Assembly: GCA_016081115.2 (NCBI GenBank)
Contig: JABTTQ020003464.1
Location: forward strand, 186,001-250,000
Length of the DNA stretch: 64,000 nt
Source: Rehmannia glutinosa
Taxonomy: Eukaryota > Streptophyta > Magnoliopsida > Lamiales > Orobanchaceae
Reading direction: 5' to 3'
Numbering within the stretch: the stretch's first letter is position 1; each line of letters starts with the position of its first letter. A program made the translations under genes and the position numbers. Below the pieces are notes generated by a model. It made no database searches, was not told the origin of the DNA, and saw only the letters and a list, made by a program, of their open reading frames with translations. Below, in pieces: positions 1 through 11,633 of the stretch.

Positions 1-2174
1 TACATGATGCTAGCCCAACAATTTATTGCTTTTCCTTATTATTTGTTGTCACGATCACAACCTCAATTTAGTGTAATTAGAATATATGGAAAGTTAATCC
101 AATGAAATTCAGAAAACTTTATAGTTAATTATGCGCCAGCTATGTAATTTTTTTAATAAATAAATAGCTTTATACGTTTTTAGCAAGTGGTGTTTAGGCG
201 GAAAACAAAAATAAAAAGCTTTGTTTTTATATATATATAGATTGTTTTGGTTTATATATTAATATATAGTATTAACAATATACATACATTATAAAGTATT
301 AATAAAATTAAGATATTACGTACATGAAGTAATGATTGTTTAGGGAATGAAGTAATGAAGTTGAGTAGTTGACCGTATGAAGGGTTCAGAGTTGTGTTTG
401 ATTAACTAATTAAGGTAATAATTAATTGATATTTTATTTAACTTATATAAAAAAATAAATAAATAGGAATTAATTATAATAGGGAGGAATATGTTAATTA
501 GGTTAGAAAATCATTTATTTACCTATAAGCTAGAAATCCATGTTTAAGACTTTACACAATAGTTTTTCAAATTATTGCCACGACATTTATAAAAAGGTAC
601 TATATATGTAATGGTAAAACGTTGTGAAACTCGATCATTATCGCTTTAAAAGTCACGCTAATACAAAATAGTTTCGTCAAAAACATTGTACTTTATAAAA
701 GTTAAAGCTATCAAAGTAGCTTTACCGATGATAGGGTCGGGTCATTTTTGTGATTTTCAGAGTCTAAAAAAGAGCCCGAGACTATTTAGCCTGGCCTATT
801 AGGTTCGAAATCACGGGTCGGCCCGATGTGGCCGATTTTTATGTGTATTTTCATGGATTGGGCGGCCTCCAAAATTGCGGCCTGATGGAATTCTTGCTCC
901 GACCCAATTTTCTCTCTTGGCCTCGACGGCTAGCACAGCTTGGCCTCTAATAAAAATGCACTTATATATAATAATAGATTCTCAGTAAGCCATTGTGCAA
1001 TCCATTATGCACTAACAGGGACGGCCCAGGGCGGCCGAGGATGGTGCCACAAGATATAGCCCCTGGAAAGGGCCCTGGATTTTTTGTTTCATTGTTTATA
1101 TATGTATATATATAGTTATATAAAATAAAGCATGAACTCGGTAATAAATTTGTAAGTTGGCGTAACGGCTTGGGTATTGTACACTAATTCTCGTTAACAT
1201 GTTGGTTCCATTCGATACGAGAGAGAAGAAAAATCGTGAGTAGGGAAATATTTGATAGATATTCTATCTAGTGAATTTTGAAAATATTTCGCCGATCCGA
1301 AGTATTGAAATTAATTACATAGTACATTTTCTATCTGTAAAAACTTCATTTATTATGTGTAGTACAGTTGAATCAATATTCCCTTGCCCAACGACATAAG
1401 TTGTTATTATCTGAACTACATAAACACTTGTATACCATCATTTAATTCATTTATCATACTATATATAATTGACTAATTAATTACTTATATATACCTTTAC
1501 AATATTAATTAATGAATTGCATAGAATCATCACATGGCAAACTAGCCAACTTTGATGGAATAGTAAAACACTCAAACGGATGACCAAATTAACAAACTTA
1601 ATTGGAACCAATATTTTCTCCAACGAGAAAATCACAAGTCCGATCGACGTTTGATTCTTTAATTTTATAAAAGGATTGAGATGAAAAAATATCTAAAATA
1701 GAAAGTAAAAAGTTCGATCATTTGAATGAAAAAAGAAAATAACAAAATCCTTTACTATCCGTGTCTACTCACTCAAATCAAGCTCCTATATATAGTACGA
1801 TCTTTGTAAAAAACTTTAATTTCATTATGACTATTTAATGGACATTGCTAAGAGGTCATCGATCGATTCAGCAGAATCATAAGTCATTGATTTAATATTC
1901 TCCTTTTCATCTAACAATTTTTCCTTTGATTTTTTCCCTTGATTTTTTTCTCTTTAATTTAACAATTAATATTTTTTCTCGCTTTGATTTTTTGTCGGCT
2001 TTTCATCGAACAAATATTTTCCCCTTCAATTTTCGCAAAGTCAAAAAAAAAAATGAAGAATTTAAAGAGGTGCCCCAACCTTTAAGTCATTCTCTATCAT
2101 TCATATTTGCAATTATTTTCCTTTTTCAAAAAAAAAAAAAAAAAAAGAAAGAGGATTTTTTAAAACCATTATTG
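1..2174. other. AT-rich intergenic DNA, no gene seen
   Basis: No coding frame with recognisable protein similarity. Two GC-richer patches stand out: about 730-960 and about 1015-1080 (beginning CAGGGACGGCCC and returning to GGGCCCTGG). Both have the CGGGTCGGGC-like composition typical of plant hAT-derived MITEs, but I could not pair termini or find a target-site duplication. A long A run lies near 2128-2147. Confidence 0.6.
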
Positions 2175-2548
2175 CACTTGTAGATTAGAAAACATGCTTA
2201 TACTACGCTTTCATGAAAACGTTGTCGTTTATAAAAAGACGCAAATTTACAATTGTTTTGGTAAACCGTTGTTGTTTTAAAAAATCCGCTGATTTACAAC
2301 GGTTTATATAACCGTTGTACACATCGTTGTTGTTATATAATACATACAACGGTTTCCGAAAATCGTTGTACTTACCGTTGTTGTTTTCAAAAAACCGCTC
2401 ATACACAACGGTTGCTCAATAACGGTTGTGGTTGCAAAAATGTCCGCTCAAATACTACAGCTTTCGTGAAAACTGTAGTCGATTTCGTAAAATACAACAG
2501 TTTAGCATAAAACCGTTGTCGTTATTGTAGTTTAGCATAACAGTCCGG
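2175..2548. mobile_element. CACTA (En/Spm-like) transposon end with subterminal repeats
   Basis: A dense array of the motif ACAACGG and its complement CCGTTGT fills about 2245-2545, often arranged as a palindrome (for example ACAACGGTT, 5 bases, AACCGTTGT near 2300). Clustered short subterminal repeats of this kind are the transposase-binding regions of plant CACTA elements. The block starts with CACTTGTAGATTAGAAAA at 2175, which resembles a decayed CACTA terminus followed by the usual A-rich stretch. A larger unit also repeats: TACTACGCTTTCATGAAAA near 2202 and TACTACAGCTTTCGTGAAAA near 2453. No opposite terminus or transposase is visible, so this is one end or a fragment. Confidence 0.7.
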
Positions 2549-2553
2549 TCACG

Positions 2554-3189
2554 ATGCCCGTCGGCCGAATAGGTGCATCCAATCAGCGCCACGTGTTGCC
2601 ACTCGGACGATTCTCGCCAAGTCACGCCACACGAGTTGCCTACCACGTCACCGGCGAATCGGATCAACCCTGGTTCGATTTTCCAAAACTTTAAGGCTCC
2701 TCAAAGCTCCTCGCGACGATGCGTAAGTGTGAAGTGCGTCTTTAAAGTGCCCAATGCGACTATGTGCAAGCGTCGTGAGCCGCCAGACGGTGCTCTGCGA
2801 CCTCCCTGCCTTTGAGCTAGTCAAAGGCTAGTCAAAATTGACTTGGTCCATTTAGGGTGTACCATAAGGAGTTTCACATGATTACTCTTTATTAGTGGTG
2901 AAGCTCTCTTTATTAACTAGTCAAACATTTAATATGTTTCCTATGTGGGATATGTCTTTCCATATTCCCACTCTTTTATATTCCATATATAAAAGCATTT
3001 TAAGTGGCCAATTTCATGCATTTATTTCTCATTCACCCGACATTGGTCTTGAGAAATTCAAAATGCTAAACTCATCTACCCGAGCGTAGATGACGTTTAC
3101 TCATTTATTTCATACTCCAAATAAATGAACCCACTTAAATAATTGGTCAAAATCGGTCAAAATCCAATTTATAAAAACCAATTCCAACA
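2554..3189 (-). mobile_element. Copia LTR fragment J (related to the LTR of element K)
   Basis: The right edge ends CAATTCCAACA at 3189, so the minus-strand reading begins TGTTGGAATTGG like the other LTRs of this group. From about 3189 down to 2880 the minus strand parallels the start of the K LTR (32461-32760). Both have a 'ttgaccaa' stretch, a 'gagtagatgag' segment, a 'tttctcaa(a/g)acca' segment and 'tcccacatagga'. The part left of 2880 is GC-richer and assigned by contiguity only. No coding part adjoins it, so it is a solo LTR or a truncated remnant. Confidence 0.6.
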
Positions 3190-4061
3190 ATGAGTTGAGT
3201 CGGGCTCGTGCCAAGTGATAAATTGGGTTTGGACCGGCTGAAATTTTGTTGGTCACCATTTTATGTAGCCCAACCCATCCCATTAGCAATATTTATACAT
3301 GATTTCCATCAGAGCGTTCGGGCATGTCGGATATTTGAGTCTTTCAAGCCTTGCCAAATTAGGTTCGGTACTTTTCGAGCCTCTAAGACAGTAAATCCAA
3401 CCTAGGCCTATAAGCGGGGATTTGGATAGGCCAGACCAATTTTGCCGGCTCTACCCTCCCTCAATTGAAACCAAATCAATTGGGTGTTTGTAATTTTGAA
3501 AGATTGTTGGGTATTTTTGCAATTAAACTGAACTTCAAGGTTACTTTTTGTAATTAATCCATAATTGAATTACTAATCAACAAAAATAAATAGTGCAAGG
3601 CACCACATGCATTAGCTCCAAGGCTCCTCCCATCCTTTGGGTCCATCTGTTTTTATGATTACCATTATGGCTTGGACATGCAGCTTGGTCAACTCTTTTT
3701 AAATAGACAATGACTTTCATATTAAATTTTTCCCTGCACCCATTTACCTGCACGATCTGTAAATATTCACATGGAAGAGAGATTAGTCAAAATTTTAGAA
3801 ACAAATATTTCCATGTGTACATTCGATATATTCTGTTAGGACGAGCAATCATTAGAATCATAACAAAAACAGGACATGATGATTAAAAAAAAAAAAAAAA
3901 TAAGCCTCTAGGCGATTTACTGATTTTTCAAGCACAAGTTATCCTTCCTATATAGCGAAGATAAAATTTTGCCATACAACCAAAATATGAAATCTAGGAA
4001 TATATGACAAATTTTGATTATAATGTGTTACAGCGGGAAGCCTTCAACAACGAACGCATAA
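3190..4061. other. Intergenic DNA, no gene seen
   Basis: A patch at 3190-3460 is rich in GGGC and CGGG words, as in the hAT-derived patches elsewhere, but lacks identifiable ends. The rest is AT-rich with a 17-base A run at 3884-3900. I see no poly(A) tail or direct repeat that would mark the 3' end of the neighbouring actin retrocopy. Confidence 0.5.
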
Positions 4062-5199
4062 TCAACACCTTAACTTAAAGCACTTTCTGTGGACAATTGA
4101 CGGACCGGACTCATCGTATTCGCCCTTAGAAATGCACATCTGTCGGAAGGTGCTTAGGGACGCAAGCATAGATCCTCCAATCCAGACACTGTATTGTCTC
4201 TCTGGCGGCGCAACGACCTTTATCTTCGTCCCGCTAGGAGCCAAGGCGGCGATCTCCTTGCTCATACGATCAGCAAAGCCGCCAAGCATGGTCGAACCAC
4301 CACTGAGGACAATGTTACCGTACAGATCCTTCCTGATATCGACATCGCACTTGATGATGGAGTTGTAGGTCATCTCATGAATTCCATCAGATTGCATCCC
4401 AACCAAAGAAGGTCGAAACAGGATTTCCGGACAACGGAATCTCTCGGTCCCAATCGTGATGATTTGTCCATCAGGTAACTCGTAGTTCTTGTCAACAGTT
4501 GATGAGCTGATCTTGAAGTCTCGAGCTCGTGGTCATAGTCAAGAGCCACATAGGCAAGCTTCTCCTTCATGTCAACAGCAGTTTCACGGTCGCGGAGAAC
4601 GTGTAACCTCTCTCAGCGACAATCCTCATGAGATGCTCAGTGACGCCACGCCCACCAAGGTCCAGACGAAGGACGGCATGTTGCAGCGAGCATCCCTCGT
4701 AAACCGGAACAACGTGACTCACATCATAACCACAATCCAGCACAATACCCGTGGGTACGGCCACTGGCATAGAGAGACAGGACGGCCGGAATAGCAACAC
4801 ACATTGCGGGGGACATCGAATGTCTCAAACATGATTGAGTTATTTTCTCTTTGTTGGCCTTGGGATTGAGAGGTGCCTCGGTAAGAAGCACGGATGCTCC
4901 CGGGAGCGACACGAAGTTCGTTGTAAAAAATATGATGCCATATCTTCTCCATGTCATCCCAGTTGCTAACTATTCGCGTTCCATCGGATATTTCACGGAC
5001 AAGATAGCTCTTTTAGACTGAGCTTCATCACCCACGTAGGCATCCTTCAGTCCCATCTCAAGCCCGGCAAGGGTGTGTCGTGGCCGACCAACAATACTTG
5101 AGAAAACTGCCCTGGGAGCATCATCACCGCAAATCCAACCTTCACCATTCCAGTTCCATTGTCACACACGACGGGCCGAATATCGTCAACATCCGCCAT
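4062..5199 (-). pseudogene. Intronless actin pseudogene with many frameshifts
   Basis: The minus strand from ATG at 5199 encodes an actin-like protein from start to end (MADVDDIRPVVCDNGTGMV at the N-terminus, SGPSIVHRKCF at the C-terminus). Length from start to family C-terminus is about 1,135 bp, matching an uninterrupted actin of about 377 codons, so the coding introns usual in plant actin genes are absent. That points to a retrocopy. The frame is broken repeatedly: one base is missing after GFA (about 5123), another after the ERE of KYPMERE (about 4985), then several switches between 4950 and 4370. The nucleotide-binding DSG loop reads DCG, and neighbouring residues differ from family consensus. 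The normal stop is lost by a one-base shift, adding four residues. I found no poly(A) tail or flanking repeat. Function as actin is not expected. Confidence 0.93.
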
Positions 5200-6595
5200 T
5201 TTTCAATTAACTGAAAAAACACCAATATAATCAGTATAGGACATTTGATAACACATACTATGATGCATTCATTGGGAAATATTATCAGAGGCTAAAATCA
5301 ACCAATGCATCTAATCAGGAGGCTGGTTTATTTGATTGATAATTTGAAACTTATTTCCTATGGGATGTTGATTTATTTTAATTGCTTAGCTGATTTTACT
5401 CTTTTTCTTTTTTAGCAATAAAGGGCAGAATGCTTGTAACCTCTACCTATATAATAAAGAGGATTGATTTCACCGATCAAAAAAAAGAGGATTGATTTCT
5501 CTGATTAATAAAATAAGCAAGAATTAAGTAAAAGAAACATTCCAGCAACTCGACGCGTGCTTTTGCAGACATAACATACTATGAATTATAACCACATAGG
5601 AAGACATGTCAATCCTCAAAAGATTAATTGATCCGAAAACATGTAAACAATACACACTAAGAAACAACACAAAGACGCAATGTGTGTGTGAGAAAATTAA
5701 TTTTTTCGTATATATCATAGTGCTTTCGGCATCAATGAAATCTGTATTTTACATAAATCCATTTTTGAATTTCAATTATCCCTTCTCAACAAAGTCAATA
5801 TGAATTTCATACAGGATTCATATTTTGTTCAATGAGAAAATAGAAAATAAATCAATAAATTAAAATAAAAAAACAAATAATCAAAATTAAATATCCATGA
5901 AGAGAAAGAAAAAAACAATTTCAGCAAAGAGTTACATATCACACGTATAAGCCTCGAGGGTGATTAAAGTCACAGCCAAAAGTATGATATGAAGAAAAAA
6001 TAAACAACAATCATTCCAGGGTTAGTAGGGTCCAATACCTGTGATGCATCAGATATGAACCTAAACGCTGAATTTTGTAATTTTGGTCGGGCCATTCGGG
6101 CTCATCGGGGTACGGCCGTTTGGACCGGCCTCGAAAATAAAGTCCATTCCACTCCTATATGTATGCAGCTTGGGCCGATCAGTCGGATCGACCAATTTTG
6201 CGGCTATAAGATTTGGGAGCGGGAATTGTTTATTTTATACTAATCTCGCCCCCGCCTATTGTCATTCCTGAAGAGCAGATGCAGCGGCAGCAGCCAGCAC
6301 CAAATTAATTATTTGGAAGAGTGGGCTCGCCATCTAAGAATTTGGGTTGTTTACAAATGAACAATTTGGGCTGGATTTTATGGGTCTGGAATTCCTTTGA
6401 AACTCAAATCAATAATATTCTTAAACCCATATTCCCATTTTACTGGGCCCATGACTTTGTCCTCTAATTCAATCAAAGTGCTGGTAGTTATGATTAATTG
6501 TGAAATTTAACATTTTTACATCTTTTTGTTGCCTTAAAATTATATAATTAGTTAATAAAAGTTCTACTAATATGCATTACTCCAATCATGCTAAC
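5200..6595. other. Intergenic DNA upstream of the actin retrocopy
   Basis: AT-rich, with no supported gene. A patch at about 6080-6290 is rich in CGGGC, GGCC and CGGCC words and resembles the hAT-derived patches elsewhere, but no termini could be paired. A small poly(A)-ended insertion flanked by direct repeats is listed separately at 5456-5499. Confidence 0.5.
5456..5499 (+). repeat. Micro-insertion footprint 1 (16-bp direct repeats)
   Basis: The 16-mer AAAGAGGATTGATTTC occurs at 5456-5471 and again at 5484-5499. The 12 bases between are ACCGATCAAAAA. A long direct repeat around a tiny insert ending in A's looks like target-primed reverse transcription in which almost the whole element was lost from its 5' side. 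The repeat could also arise by a local duplication. Confidence 0.6.
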
Positions 6596-6597
6596 TA

Positions 6598-7005
6598 CTC
6601 CCTCCGTCCCAAAAAGATAGAGCATGTTTTCTTTTTAGCCGAGTCTTAATTTATAGACTTGTTTCCTTATGAAAGTATTCATTATGGGTTGAGATCTCTA
6701 TTCCACTTTCCCTATTCCACTCTCTATTCCATATGTTGGATGAAAGACACGTGTACAATTGTGACATCACATGACATCATCCTCGCACACGTGTATTTCA
6801 TCCAATGCAATGGAATATGAGTGGAATAGGAAAAGTGAAATAGAGATCCCATCCCATTAATTATACAACAATATACTAAATTATCCCTATTTAATTCACT
6901 TTGAATGATATACCATCATTTAATGCAAGGGCAAAATAAGAAAAATATGGAAAAATTTATAATCCCAATTACATTTATTATGTTTTCTTAATCTGTGTGA
7001 ATGGC
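6598..7005. mobile_element. Stowaway/mariner-like MITE, right end truncated
   Basis: CTCCCTCCGTCCCAAAA at 6598, preceded by TA, is the widespread plant Tc1/mariner-type MITE terminus. Near 6982-7002 the words TTTCTTAATCTGTGTGAA match the typical subterminal sequence of the opposite end in this family. The closing GGGACGGAGGGAG is absent, so the right terminus has been lost. The interior is occupied by a second element with long inverted repeats (6681-6861). Confidence 0.6.
6681..6861. mobile_element. Small MITE with about 75-bp inverted repeats
   Basis: The left arm starts ATTATGGGTTGAGATCTCTA at 6681. The reverse complement of the right arm starts ATTAATGGGATGGGATCTCT from 6861. Both continue through CTATTCCACT and TTGGATGAAA to CACGTGT at the inner ends. 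The arms match over roughly 75 bases with scattered differences and leave a loop of about 30 bases, so the element is nearly all inverted repeat and would fold into a long hairpin RNA. It sits inside the Stowaway-like element. I could not fix a target-site duplication, so the superfamily is open. Confidence 0.7.
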
Positions 7006-7039
7006 AAAATTGTTTTTTTTTGGTCCGTTAAGTTGGCTC

Positions 7040-7082
7040 AATTTAGCATTTTGTATTATCAAAAAAAAATTTAGCATTTTGT
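7040..7082 (+). repeat. Micro-insertion footprint 2 (15-bp direct repeats)
   Basis: AATTTAGCATTTTGT occurs at 7040-7054 and 7068-7082, separated by the 13 bases ATTATCAAAAAAA. It has the same architecture and the same ATCA(n) ending as the footprint at 5456-5499. Confidence 0.6.
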
Positions 7083-8792
7083 CTTTTAATTTTTATGGGT
7101 GGCATTTGCCAACCACTAACTTTTTTAAACTTGCACATTTAGTCCAATTTCAAAAATTCGGGATATCTTATTCCTAAAATATTGAGTTGGCGGAAATAGT
7201 CTTTGAGTTGGACTAAATTCACCTTGTTTGGACCATTGTTGCCTTAAATTAGTATTTTACCGTTTTTTCTCTTTAAAATGGTCATCCATGTAGATAAAAA
7301 ATTGAGAGATCTTGCAACCATGTCAAGAATAAATAAATAAAAATTACTCATATAGTTATAAGTAAAAAATTTAAAATTAAATTATATATTTTAAATTTGA
7401 GCATACATAACATTTAAAGTTATTCTATTCATTATTGAGAAAAAGTCATGCACAATTTATTATACATTGCATTAATAAAATTATAAAATTACATTTAGTA
7501 TACCATTTAGAAGTATGATTTATATCTTAAATAATCTAATCAAACTTTGTGATATTTTCTTATTAAGAATAAAACCAAAAAGCAAAATTTAGTAATAAAT
7601 AAGAATTTTATTGAAAAGCATAGCTTATTTGATAAAGTTAGACTTGAAGATCAGAGAGATGTAAATTTGAAAAAAATATTAACTATGGGTAATAAAAGTA
7701 GATATACAATATTATAATTATATTTATTTTTTAACAAACAAAAATGGCGGGCTTCGGACTAGCCAGTTAACCTTCAAGCTAGCCGTAATGGGCTTTGGAT
7801 TAAACGTGGGGCCAAAAAAGTGCCCTGGATTTAAATGGACCAAAATAATTCAGCGCTAATCCTCTTTTTTCTCGGTTTAAACGGTCCGACTGTTTAACAT
7901 CTCTATTTTTCTCGATAATAAAATTTATTTTCTAAAATAGAAAAAAAAATCTCTTCCAAAACTGACCACTTATTTATTTGTTTTTTTCCCAAGACATCTA
8001 AGATTTTAACTTTGTTGTTTGAAGAAAAAAAAAACTTTATATCAAAAGAGAATTATAAAATCGAATGTAGTCAAATCATATAACTAAAAAAAAAATGATG
8101 AACATCTGAAAAGATAGCATGCTTAAATGAGTGCACCTCAGCTGAAGTGGGGTCATTTTTTGGAATCAAAATTCATAATTATAGGTGGACCCAAACTACC
8201 AAACGACCCTTCAATTAACTAACAAATCACCTACAAATGACTCTTAGCAAATAAATTAAAAACATATGTACGGTAAGTCGGTAACCGGAAAATAAAATTT
8301 ATATATACACATTTCTATTCTTGCCTATGGGGGCTTGTTTGTTTAAAGGAGCATTTTTGTATAAATATTTCAAACTAACTAATGACATTGACTTGCTCAT
8401 GATTGCTTATTAAGTTGATATTAAATCAAGAGATGTTGATGGAATGATTCTCAAAGAAAAAGGTTATACAACTTAGGATCAAAAGTCCAATTGAGGTGAC
8501 TAGTCTTTTTCCTTTTTCTCTTCTTTGTTCTTATGGAAAAAATAATATATCTCTTACAGATTCTTTGTAATCTTGAATCTCATTTAGTGGTATGTTTATT
8601 TAGTAACTGAGGTATTTGATAGAAGCTATAGAGAGTGGAGGAAGATGAGTTTAATGTGACATTGAAAAGTGTGTGTACATTACTAGAAAAATACATTATT
8701 AGGATTGATGATTAGGAGAAGTGGGTGATTGAGAGAAGTCAACCAAACATGTCATAATTAGATGTAAATAACTTACTCATCTAATAGCTTAA
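7083..8792. other. AT-rich intergenic DNA, no gene seen
   Basis: No supported coding sequence. A short GC-richer patch at 7745-7880 (GGCGGGCTTCGGACTAGCC...) looks transposon-derived but has no clear ends. The remainder is AT-rich with homopolymer A and T runs. Confidence 0.5.
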
Positions 8793-8800
8793 GTATATAA

Positions 8801-9079
8801 TAGTGTTGTAAAAATCGGCTGGCGGCCGCCAGGCGTCGATTAGCGCCCTTAGGCCGATCCGATTTTTCCAAAATTGGCAAAAAAAATCGGTCAGGCAAAA
8901 ATCGGCCTAGTCGAAAAAAATCGCCAAAAATTGGGGAAAAATTGGCCTAGGCGGTCTAGTCGGAAAAAATCGCCAAAATTCAAAAAGAAATGAAAAAAAG
9001 AAGAAATACTTAGTGTTTCTAGGCGCCCGTCTAAGCGGCCCAGAGCCCGACTAAGCGCAAGCGATTTCTCGCAACCTTG
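8801..9079. mobile_element. hAT-like MITE with near-perfect 8-bp target duplication
   Basis: The ends are TAGTGTTGTAAAAATCGG at 8801 and the inverted CAAGGTTGCGAGAAATCG ending at 9079. They match at GTTG and AAATCG with a few differences. Flanks are GTATATAA (8793-8800) and GTATATAG (9080-9087), an 8-bp duplication with one mismatch, the size made by hAT transposases. The interior is made of GGCGGCC, CCTAGGC and AAAATCGCC words. At 279 bp it has no coding capacity and would depend on an autonomous partner. A related piece lies at 27512-27648 in the opposite orientation. Confidence 0.72.
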
Positions 9080-9804
9080 GTATATAGATATGTGGTTATT
9101 CAATATATATGATTCGAGAATTAGGTACGTAAAATAAGAAAGGTCATATTTTCGAATTTCAATATCACTTACGACAGAGGTCATAAATTCATATCCCAAT
9201 GGTATCTATGGAAAATGTTCCACTCGATATTAGTTTAACATAAAAACTCATCACGCCACAAGAATTGTTAGAGTCATTAAAATATTAAATTTTTGGATGA
9301 GGTGATTATTCAATACTCATGAACTATATTATACCTTAATGATTTAAGTATTATGCATACATTGATTAATTTTCCATTCCATATATATATGATGCGTATA
9401 TGTATAGTAGTCGATTATATATCGGGTGTAAATTACGAATGAGCCTTTGAAAATTTTATTAGACTTCGTGAAATATTTAATACGAGACAGACAATGATCG
9501 TTCAATGACATGGACTGGACCTCATATACTATTTTTTTGTTCATAAAATCGAGTAATAAATGAAATGAAACTAGTACATGTGACTTTTGTCAAGATAATA
9601 ATATAGTGGTTGACACCTTTTTATATCTAATTAATATCGATTGTGTTAAAGTGGTTCTTCCATTTAGATTTGTTCCCAAAGTGATTTTCTAATTTCCCGT
9701 AATAAAAATTAGTCACTCGTTCTTTGCATCACGCATGTAAGAATTTGTTTAATGTTTGTTTTAGTTTGAGATTTGTTTCTTTATTATATATGAATGACAC
9801 AAAT

Positions 9805-9925
9805 ATATTTAGTAGATGGTACATGGTCTTATTTATTAGAGATAAGATCAAGGGTTCAAACTCTCTTCCTCCCCTACAATCTCTTAGTAATGGTTTTAAT
9901 TTGTACTGTATATATACTCAATATA
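9805..9925 (+). mobile_element. Possible tRNA-derived SINE fragment
   Basis: AAGGGTTCAAACTC at 9850-9863 fits the RNA polymerase III B box (GGTTCRAnnC). It is followed by the CTCTTCCTCCCCTACAATCT-type sequence common after the tRNA-like head of plant SINEs. A weak A-box candidate lies about 40 bases upstream (GTAGATGGTACATGGTC). No clear poly(A) tail or target duplication is visible. Confidence 0.4.
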
Positions 9926-11403
9926 TATGTGTATATATATATATATTTTTTTTTTCTTTTTTTTAAGTGAATATTTATGAACTTTAATATTTGTCATATA
10001 AAATGTTAAATTAGAATAAAAGATCCATATTTTTATTTCACGGGTAATTAATTATATATCATGATTTAGAGAGATGAACATAAACATGTATATCATGTTG
10101 ACTTAGTGGGAGTAGATTTCTCCCTATGTGAGTTTTCCAGTTTCTATCCTTGTGGTAGTATAATTCTTCCCTATGTGAGAGTTGGCTTATTTTCTATTTT
10201 CATTTATTTGACCTTTTTTTTTTTGACTAAAAATGGTATTCTTTGACCTATTCAGATATGAGTACATTTATGTTTCTGGGGCCTCATTCGGAGTTCTTCA
10301 TAAGTTTTTGGAAGATTTGCAAATTGAAAAAGAGTTTGGTATGGATCGGCCAAATTTTGTGTGGAAGAGCAAACAGGGCCGGACTTGATAATAGGTCTAA
10401 CATGCCCCAGTCTTGGGTCCCAATTTTTTTTACTCTCTCGTGTACAATATTTTTGGGCCCAGTTACATTTTTCTTCTTTGGCCCACCCAAATTTAAATAA
10501 AAGTCCCACTCTTTGCAAATTGTAATTCACGTACATCAATCTCCATTGTCAATCATGATTTCATCTTCCTCACTCAAGAACTCCTCGATGGCGCGTGGCG
10601 ACCATGGTCAAAAGCGAGGGACGACGGTCATAGGGTTCAGTAAAGTAAAGCACATGTCCGGCCGAGAGCAAATAGTCGAGATTAAATCAAAAATCACATT
10701 CCATTAAGCTTGACTCATGTTTCTATAATCTATTGTATATATTTAGATTTTATTTTGCCTCCCCATATTCCTTCGTGTGAAAGGCGAGATTTTTTTTTGG
10801 GGTTTTCCAATTGAATTATGAATTTTATATCTTTGGTTTTATCGAATTGATTAACGAGAAATACAAGTTAAAAAAAAATACCAAACATATATATATCATG
10901 TTGGTACTTCAAGATATTGTTAAAATTTCCTCTCTTAATGATTGCAACAATAAAGTAAGGGGTTAATTTTGAGTGAGGCTGAACTCTTTTTTGATAAAGT
11001 TTAATGAAACTACGAGTTTTCGCCTTTGGACTTATTTAGTACATGCCAAAAATGAAAAGAGTAGTTATAATCAATAAAAAGCAGAAATCACATTGTTTTG
11101 TCTTGCGCGCGCACACATATATAAAAATATCCTTCTTAACTTTAAGTTAGTTAGGTATAGTGATTTAATCATATTGTCCTTGTTAAATCACAATGAAAGG
11201 AGATTGAATAATATTAGCTTCATAAATGAATGGTATTATAACAAGTAATTATGATTGGGATCTAAGCACCTTTGATTATGAAATTAACCAATTTTTTTTT
11301 CAGTGAGCAAATCAAAGAAACTTAATTTATATATTATTTAATCAAATTCTTCAACATGCGTAAGAAGATTGTTTGGCTTATGTCATCAAATCATTTTCTT
11401 GTT

Positions 11404-11633
11404 TTACTAAAAGAAAAAATCAATTTATAACCAACAGATTTTTCTGGTAGCTAAGTATTAAGAAAACTATAAAGTATAGGTAAAATTATTTGTAGGTAAA
11501 GTCACTGTAGTTAAATATTTACATTTATAATTTAAAATTGTGGTTAAATATTTCTGTAGGTAACTATAAAATTTAGTGACAAAAGCATCGTTGTCGGTTA
11601 ATTCTGTCGATAAACTAGAATTTTCTTGTATTG
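11404..11633. mobile_element. Degenerate CACTA-type MITE
   Basis: The left end TTACTAAAAGAAAAAAT (from 11404) and the inverted right end CAATACAAGAAAATT (to 11633) resemble the CACTA(C/T)AAGAAAAAT termini of the better copy at 28322-28611. The interior shares TGTAGGTAA and TTTAGTGA words and the TGTCGGT..AATTC segment before the right end. No coding capacity. Confidence 0.5.

Noticed and set aside
4194..4794. Plus-strand open frames over the actin region
   Set aside because: Antisense shadows of the actin retrocopy.
10540..10707. Open frame 'MARGDHGQKRGTTVIGFSKV...'
   Set aside because: Short, no recognised domain, embedded in a GC-richer repeat-like patch.
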